Positions 6,501 through 11,462 of a stretch of DNA of 11,462 bases are shown here, one piece after another. Position numbers and translations under genes: made by a program. Under the pieces are notes generated by a model. The model was given only the letters and a program-made list of their open reading frames with translations, did no database searches and had not been told where the DNA came from. Source of the stretch: Clostridiales bacterium (GTDB lineage: Bacteria > Bacillota > Clostridia > Peptostreptococcales > BM714); contig PKTO01000101.1 of NCBI GenBank assembly GCA_002869095.1, positions 1-11,462 of the forward strand, read 5' to 3'. Each line of letters opens with the position of its first letter. The stretch's first letter is position 1.

Positions 6501-9500
6501 GGAGGATATGGGCCTTCTACGAGGACCTTGCACAAAAGAGCCACAACTATCTTCCCCCCGACAACATCCAAATTTACCCCCCGAGAGACGCCGCCAACAG
6601 GACTTCGCCCACAAACATAGGGCTGATGCTTCTTGCCGCCGTTTCGGCCAGGGACATGGGCTATCTTTCCATAACAAGGATGATTGTCGTTGTCAAACGC
6701 ATTCTCGAAACCGTATCGAAGATGGAGAAATGGAACGGCCACCTCTACAATTGGTACAACACAAACGACCTTTCGGTCCTCCGGCCAAGATACATTTCAA
6801 CCGTCGACAGCGGCAATTTCATAGGCTACCTCATAACTCTGAAGCAAAGCCTCGCAGAATACCGCGACAAGCCCCTCATTGACGACGACATAGTGCAGGG
6901 GCTCAAGGAAACATGCGAGATAAGCGGCAGCATCGACGAGAACATACGCGAAATACTCGAGGATTTCGGAAGCATAAAGGGAAAGGAAGCCCACGAATGG
7001 AAGGCTTTTCTCGACAGGATAGTCGAATACGAAAAGACCGCCAGCATCTGTTCCAAGAAAATAAGGACGACCGTGCAGGAGCTCTTGTCCGAGTACGACA
7101 AGTACTACTCCATCATAATATATCCCGAGGACATCGCGGATTCGACCCATCCCGCCTACAGCGAAATCATCGAGGACACTCGGCATCTGGGAATGGACCT
7201 TAGCCTTTCCGAGCTCCGCTCCAAATACAACGACATGATTTTCAAGATAAGAAAGAAAAAAACCAAAGCCGGGGACGCAAGCGAAAAGTCCGCCCTGATA
7301 AAGCTCGAGAACAAGCTCAAGGCGATACTTTGCAATCTGGACGAGGTTCTCAGAACCTTCGACCAGCTGAGCCATTCGGCTGACAATATCGTCGAGCAAA
7401 CGGATTTCACCGCCCTTTACGACGAGAAGGTACACCTCTTTTCGATTGGATACGACTGGGAGAACGACTACCTGACGGACTCCTACTACGACCTTATGGC
7501 GTCGGAGGCAAGGCAGACCAGCTTTCTTGCCATAGTCAAAAAGCAGGTGCCCCTCAAGCATTGGTACCGGCTTGGAAGAACCTTGACCCTGTCGGAAGGC
7601 TTCAGGGTTTTGGCGTCCTGGTCGGGGACAATGTTCGAGTACTTCATGCCCAACCTCATTTTGAAAAACTATGAAAACACTCTTTTCGACGAGACCTACC
7701 ACTCTGTCATCGAAAACCAGAAGCGCTACGGCAAGGCCAAGAACAGGCCATGGGGCCTTTCGGAATCCGCATATTACTATTTTGACATCGACCTCAACTA
7801 CCAGTACAAGGCTTTCGGAGTGCCCGGCCTGGGCTTCAAAAGGGGTCTTGTAAACGATTATGTGGTTTCGCCTTACGCTTCCTTCTTCGGCCTTCCCTTC
7901 GACCACCAGGCTGTTATTTCGAATTTGAAGATGCTTGAAGCGGAAGGGCTGCAGGGCCCTTACGGTTTTTACGAATCGGCCGACTACACGAAGGAGCGCA
8001 CAGGCGGCAAAACCGCCAAGAAGATCGTACAGGCTTACATGGCCCATCATCTGGGCATGAGCATAGTGGCCATAAACAATTTCATAAACGATTCGGTAAT
8101 GCAGAACCGTTTCCATTCCGAGCCTGTTGTAAAGATGGGAGCGAGCATGCTGCAGGAGAAGCTTCCCTTCCGGGTCATAATAACCCACGAGCTGAAGGAA
8201 AAGGAAAGAACAACCCCCGAATACGCTCCAAGGGAAGCATTCATGACGCGGGTCTTCAAGCAGGGAGTCATGAGCCTTCCCCGCTGCCATGCGCTCTCAA
8301 ACAAGGAGTATCAGGTCATAGTCACAAACAACGGAGGGGGCTACAGCAAATACAGAAACAGGATGGTGACGCGTTGGCGGGAAGACTTGCATGGGAATTA
8401 CCACGGACTTGCCTTCTATTTCAAGAATCTTGAAGACAACGACGCATGGTCGGCAGGTTTTGAGCCCGTTTGCGCTGAAACCGAAGACTACGAGGCGCGT
8501 TTTTCCCTCGAGAAGGCTGAATTCGTGCAATCGCGCAAGGGCATAAACATACACATGGAAATATGGGTTTCGCCGGAAGACAATGTAGAGGTCAGGAGAA
8601 TATCGATCGTCAACAAAAAGAGCAGGCCCGTTGTGATCGAGACAACCAGCTACGCCGAGGTTTCCCTCAACACCCAGGAGGCGGACGTGGCCCACAGGGC
8701 TTTCAGCAATCTTTTTGTAAACACCTCATTCGAACATGAGACCGAAAGCCTGACGGCAACAAGGAATCCCAGGGAGGAAAACGATTATCCGCTTCACCTT
8801 TTCCATTCGGTGTCCTGCGAGGGTCAACCCTTCGGAAACACCCAGTATGAAACAGACCGCTTCAAGTTCATTGGAAGGGGCCGTACGCTTTCAAACCCGG
8901 CGGCGCTAGAGAAGGTTCTGGACAATTCATCGGGTGTAGTGCTCGACCCCATCGTCAGCCTCAGGAAGAGCGTCAGGATAGACCCTACCCAGAAGGCGGT
9001 TTTGACCTTCGCAATGGGAGTGACACAAAAGAGGGAGGAACTTCGCGGCCTTGTCGAGAAATACAAGAACCCATACATGGTGCGCGAATTGTCCGAGCTT
9101 GCAACCATACAGGCTCAAGTAGAGGCCGAGTATCTGGACCTTTCGCAGGAAGACCTCTTCCTGTTCCAGGACATGAGTTCGCAGATTCTTCATCTCAGCC
9201 CGCAGAAAAACCGATATGAACGCATAATAAAGCGCAACAGCAAGGGACAAAACGGCTTGTGGCCTTTCGGGATTTCGGGGGACTCCCCCATACTTCTGGC
9301 AAGCATCAAGTGCCGCGAGAGGATGACCATGCTTTGGAAACTTCTGAAAGCCAAGGAATACTGGCGGCTGAAGGGCTTTTCCGTCGACCTTGTGATACTC
9401 AACCTGGAGGAATCGGGGTATTTCAAGGACATGGAAGACGAAATAAAGAATATGACTTCCAGAAAGTTCGGCTACGCTTCCGACCCCAAGTCGATGGGAG

Positions 9501-11462
9501 TATTCATACTCAACAGCGGAAAGCTTTCAAAAGAGGAGATTTCTCTGCTTTATGCCGCTTCGAGGATGGTAATTGACTGCGAACTGGACTCTCTGGAAGA
9601 ACAGATATCGCTCGACGCGCCTGTCCGGGAATTGCCAGCCCCGCTCGCTTACCGCGATTACAGCTTTTCAAGGCAAAGGGCCGCATTCCGCAGAAACAAG
9701 CTTAAATATTTCAACGGCTACGGGGGCTTCAACGAAAAATACAATGAATACGTCATACGCCTCAAGGCGGGAGAGAACACGCCTGCCCCATGGATAAACG
9801 TGATAGCAAACGACAAGTTCGGATTCACCGTTTCGGAAAGCGGCGGAGGCTACACATGGTACGAGAACAGCAGGCAGAACAAGCTGACTCCATGGACGAA
9901 CGACAGCCTCTATGACGACCCTCACGAAATAATATATCTGCGGGACGATGAATACGGAAAGGTTTGGTCGGCAACTCCGAAACCGCTGGGTAAGGGAATG
10001 GATTTCGAAATCCGCCACGGAAAGGGCTGCAGCGAATTCGTGACATGCGGCTTCGAAGTGTCTTCAAGCCTCAAGACCTTCGTCCCTCCCAGGGAATCCG
10101 TAAAGCTTTACCGTTTGCGCCTCAAGAACCAATCCGATTTCACCCGCTCGATTTCCACTTTCTTCTATGTGCGTCCGGTAATCGGAGTGGACGAGCAAAA
10201 TACTCAGCTGCATATAAAGACCCGGCTGGCCAAGAGCCAATACCTGTTTGTGACAAACCCCTACAACTATGAATATCCCGACCAGATCATGTACATGGCG
10301 TCTTCGGAAACAATAAGCTCCTTCACGGGCAACCGCCATGATTTCTCGGGCGATGCCGAAATGAAGCTGCTTGGCAAAAGGGAGCTTTCAAATGCATGCG
10401 GAACGGGTTTCGACCCTTGCGGAGCGCTTCATGTGTCAACCCTTCTCGAACCCGGCCAGGAAAAAACAATCGTTTTCATGATGGGCGCCGAAACAAAAGC
10501 CCGCCGCATTTTCGAGCAGATAGAAAAATACAAAAGCCTGGACCAGGTAAAGAAAACTGAAACAGGTTCGGCCGAATACTGGAATGCCTTGACCGGAAGG
10601 CTTAAGGTCAAGACTCCCGACAACAAGTTCGACGTACTTATGAACGACTGGCTTGTATACCAGACCGTCTCAAGCCGCATAAAGGCACGCACGGCTTTTT
10701 ACCAGGCAGGCGGCGCCTACGGATACCGCGACCAGCTTCAGGACTCAGTCAATATGCTGATGATAAATCCTTCGCTAGCCAGGAGACAGATACTCCTTCA
10801 TGCCGCCCACCAATTCGAGGAGGGGGACGTGCTCCACTGGTGGCACAAGGGAGAAACGGACAAAGGGATACGGACCAGATTCTCGGACGACTTGCTTTGG
10901 CTGCCCTATGCCGTAGCGGAATATGTGCGCGTAACCGGGGACAAGGATTTGCTTTTGGAAGAGATTCAATACATAAGCGGAGACCCGCTTGAGGAAGGAG
11001 AGAACGAAAAGTATATGAGCCCCAGGGAGTCCATCATTGCCGAGAGCCTTTACAAGCACTGCATAAAGGCAATAGACAGGGCGCTCAAGTACGGAAGCCA
11101 CGGCCTTCCTCTCATGGGAGGAGGCGACTGGAACGACGGAATGAACGCCGTCGGAGTGGAAGGAAGAGGCGAGAGCGTTTGGCTTGGGTGGTTCCTGCAC
11201 CTGATTTTGAAAAACTTCGTTCCCATATGCGATATGATGAACGACTCGACCAGGATGACCCTGTACAGGGAAGCCGCACGCTTCATAACGGAATCGATAG
11301 AGAAAAACGCATGGGACGGATCCTGGTACATGAGGGCTTTTTACGACGACGGAAGCCCGCTGGGCTCTATCCAAAACACGGAGTGCATGATTGCTTCACT
11401 GCCGCAAAGCTGGTCCGTGATATCGGGAGGAGCCTCTCCCGAACGGGCGCAAATGGCCATGA
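3572..11462 (+). CDS. ndvB: Cyclic beta-1,2-glucan synthase (GT84 + cyclisation domain + GH94), C-terminus cut by the window edge
   Basis: 2630 codons are open to the right edge; relatives are about 2800 residues, so a short C-terminal part is missing. Known homologues (NdvB/ChvB) make beta-1,2-glucan from UDP-glucose, cyclise it and trim it by phosphorolysis. Residues 1-370 are soluble and helical. Membrane helices lie near 377-400, 407-430, 785-803, 807-825, 852-880, 912-930 and 934-955. The GT84 domain (about 450-750) has MVVIPSL (454), WERKRG (549-554), the DED metal motif (D592-D594 in ITLDEDTQLP), LSHDLLEG (703-710) and RLHRWVRGDWQ (737-747). A further segment (about 965-1090) contains SPTNIGLMLLAAVSARDMGY. 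The glycoamylase-like/cyclisation domain spans about 1285-1510, with E1398 (GLSES) and E1468 (GFYES) as candidate acids and AHHLGM near its end. Two related beta-sandwich segments follow (about 1545-1800 and 2045-2330). The GH94 catalytic domain starts near 2335, with YGYRD (2383-2387) and GGGDWNDGMN; D2522, second Asp of DWND, is the likely general acid. Start: ATG 3572 with GGAAG 7 nt upstream; ATG 3581 and 3590 are alternatives. Confidence 0.93.
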   Translation, partial: MINMEEMRSRAEKTAIESNFKFKKYSLSRLLARLERNHSEIVEFSSGLSDLATGERELYPGSNWILDNFYKIDEQVKQLKLTLDKRQKISLGILDESIFAGYPRIYPAALNLVEITNGNFNEDIIINYLKAYQSASIFSMSELWIFNTMLVLAVIERIREISGDIYRNQLEREKVRRLDFDDTFSALDQIKEDIGNSPMVSPSYVEYLIRMTRRENEKYEYISRYLTRKLREYDTTIEKTVELALRTQSSHKNQIGNLITSLNKISQLDWNSIFESVSIVEGILRKDPSGVYLKMDFESRDHYRHEIEAFSRRYGINETKVAMKLLDLSEKAKEEGKPFRETHVGYYLTEKGRLELISLLGFTRRRGRFHDFSATSYLLPIFLLTLAATGIFVYGVSHIFQSGRNAVFAGFVLFIPISEIIIKFLNWIFLKVVPPVFLPKLSLKKGIPEESATMVVIPSLIAAEESIGELFEKIETYYLGNKSENLYFALLGEFKDADSEFTEEDNAIIKSALSQAARLNNKYSPEKNTFFYFQRKRLFNERQKKWICWERKRGSLTELGNLLSGSGDTSHVVISSDISSLKSKIRYIITLDEDTQLPMDSARKLIGTISHPLNQAVFSPEKGRVEEGYGFIQPSVSISVSSSNVSRFTHIYARNTGISIYSENISDLYQDMFNEGIFMGKGIYDLPLFNKVLTDAIPENRVLSHDLLEGSHIRAAFATDIELVDNHPTRYFSYIMRLHRWVRGDWQLLPWLKSTIVNKQGKRTANPLSTLSKWKILDNLRRSLYTISLLVLIIGSMTFLPGSPWRWLSVAFLSMFLPLLLEIADSAFSKRHQTPNRLYSRSGKVKFGLRGTLQYLLLQTVFLPYEAYVTAEAICISLYRLLISKNNMLEWVTASLSEKEKLPSLSHFIRKMWIVFVEVLLFLLLVALAGKGTSALPWIFAAIWLCSPFIAFKLGSRKPEKQLVPDEDAAYLRLEARRIWAFYEDLAQKSHNYLPPDNIQIYPPRDAANRTSPTNIGLMLLAAVSARDMGYLSITRMIVVVKRILETVSKMEKWNGHLYNWYNTNDLSVLRPRYISTVDSGNFIGYLITLKQSLAEYRDKPLIDDDIVQGLKETCEISGSIDENIREILEDFGSIKGKEAHEWKAFLDRIVEYEKTASICSKKIRTTVQELLSEYDKYYSIIIYPEDIADSTHPAYSEIIEDTRHLGMDLSLSELRSKYNDMIFKIRKKKTKAGDASEKSALIKLENKLKAILCNLDEVLRTFDQLSHSADNIVEQTDFTALYDEKVHLFSIGYDWENDYLTDSYYDLMASEARQTSFLAIVKKQVPLKHWYRLGRTLTLSEGFRVLASWSGTMFEYFMPNLILKNYENTLFDETYHSVIENQKRYGKAKNRPWGLSESAYYYFDIDLNYQYKAFGVPGLGFKRGLVNDYVVSPYASFFGLPFDHQAVISNLKMLEAEGLQGPYGFYESADYTKERTGGKTAKKIVQAYMAHHLGMSIVAINNFINDSVMQNRFHSEPVVKMGASMLQEKLPFRVIITHELKEKERTTPEYAPREAFMTRVFKQGVMSLPRCHALSNKEYQVIVTNNGGGYSKYRNRMVTRWREDLHGNYHGLAFYFKNLEDNDAWSAGFEPVCAETEDYEARFSLEKAEFVQSRKGINIHMEIWVSPEDNVEVRRISIVNKKSRPVVIETTSYAEVSLNTQEADVAHRAFSNLFVNTSFEHETESLTATRNPREENDYPLHLFHSVSCEGQPFGNTQYETDRFKFIGRGRTLSNPAALEKVLDNSSGVVLDPIVSLRKSVRIDPTQKAVLTFAMGVTQKREELRGLVEKYKNPYMVRELSELATIQAQVEAEYLDLSQEDLFLFQDMSSQILHLSPQKNRYERIIKRNSKGQNGLWPFGISGDSPILLASIKCRERMTMLWKLLKAKEYWRLKGFSVDLVILNLEESGYFKDMEDEIKNMTSRKFGYASDPKSMGVFILNSGKLSKEEISLLYAASRMVIDCELDSLEEQISLDAPVRELPAPLAYRDYSFSRQRAAFRRNKLKYFNGYGGFNEKYNEYVIRLKAGENTPAPWINVIANDKFGFTVSESGGGYTWYENSRQNKLTPWTNDSLYDDPHEIIYLRDDEYGKVWSATPKPLGKGMDFEIRHGKGCSEFVTCGFEVSSSLKTFVPPRESVKLYRLRLKNQSDFTRSISTFFYVRPVIGVDEQNTQLHIKTRLAKSQYLFVTNPYNYEYPDQIMYMASSETISSFTGNRHDFSGDAEMKLLGKRELSNACGTGFDPCGALHVSTLLEPGQEKTIVFMMGAETKARRIFEQIEKYKSLDQVKKTETGSAEYWNALTGRLKVKTPDNKFDVLMNDWLVYQTVSSRIKARTAFYQAGGAYGYRDQLQDSVNMLMINPSLARRQILLHAAHQFEEGDVLHWWHKGETDKGIRTRFSDDLLWLPYAVAEYVRVTGDKDLLLEEIQYISGDPLEEGENEKYMSPRESIIAESLYKHCIKAIDRALKYGSHGLPLMGGGDWNDGMNAVGVEGRGESVWLGWFLHLILKNFVPICDMMNDSTRMTLYREAARFITESIEKNAWDGSWYMRAFYDDGSPLGSIQNTECMIASLPQSWSVISGGASPERAQMAM

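Noticed and set aside
6797..8290. A 497-codon minus-strand open frame inside the synthase gene
   Set aside because: It is antisense to an unbroken, motif-rich coding frame, has no plausible ribosome binding site or recognisable domain, and reflects the codon bias of the real gene. The same applies to the minus-strand frame at 5306-6292.

Overview
This window looks like chromosomal DNA of a low-to-moderate GC member of the Firmicutes, probably class Clostridia. The evidence is strong AGGAGG-type ribosome binding sites, a YhaM-type exoribonuclease (a Firmicutes family), a secreted protein with a copper-amine-oxidase-like 'stalk' domain under a c-di-GMP-I riboswitch (a common clostridial arrangement), a DUF1622 membrane protein, and heavy use of ATA (Ile) and AGG (Arg) codons. 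Nothing in the window suggests a transposon, phage or CRISPR array.

Positions 1-3407 are all on the minus strand. Read in the direction of transcription (right to left) they are: a three-helix DUF1622 membrane protein (3407-3063); a tRNA-Arg(CCT) with its own near-consensus promoter and a strong terminator (3049-2888); a roughly 200-nt leader with a c-di-GMP-I (GEMM-I) aptamer and a very stable hairpin (about 2861-2655), leading into a secreted coiled-coil/stalk-domain protein with an acidic tail (2654-1716); a terminator-like hairpin (1663-1634); a dimethylargininase-family enzyme (1552-788); and, 50 bp further on and probably co-transcribed, a YhaM 3'-5' exoribonuclease that runs off the left edge.

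From 3572 to the right edge, one plus-strand reading frame stays open for 2630 codons without a stop. It is a cyclic beta-1,2-glucan synthase (NdvB/ChvB/CGS type): an N-terminal helical region, a membrane-embedded GT84 glycosyltransferase, a middle glycoamylase-like/cyclisation domain, and a C-terminal beta-sandwich plus GH94 phosphorylase region. It is cut by the window end within the GH94 catalytic domain. It diverges from the DUF1622 gene across a 164-bp intergenic region.

The main points of interest are the complete multidomain glucan-synthase architecture in what looks like a Gram-positive organism, and the c-di-GMP-controlled surface protein about 1 kb away. Both point to envelope or surface remodelling, but no direct functional link between them is shown by the sequence. 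The long minus-strand open frames inside the synthase are antisense shadows.
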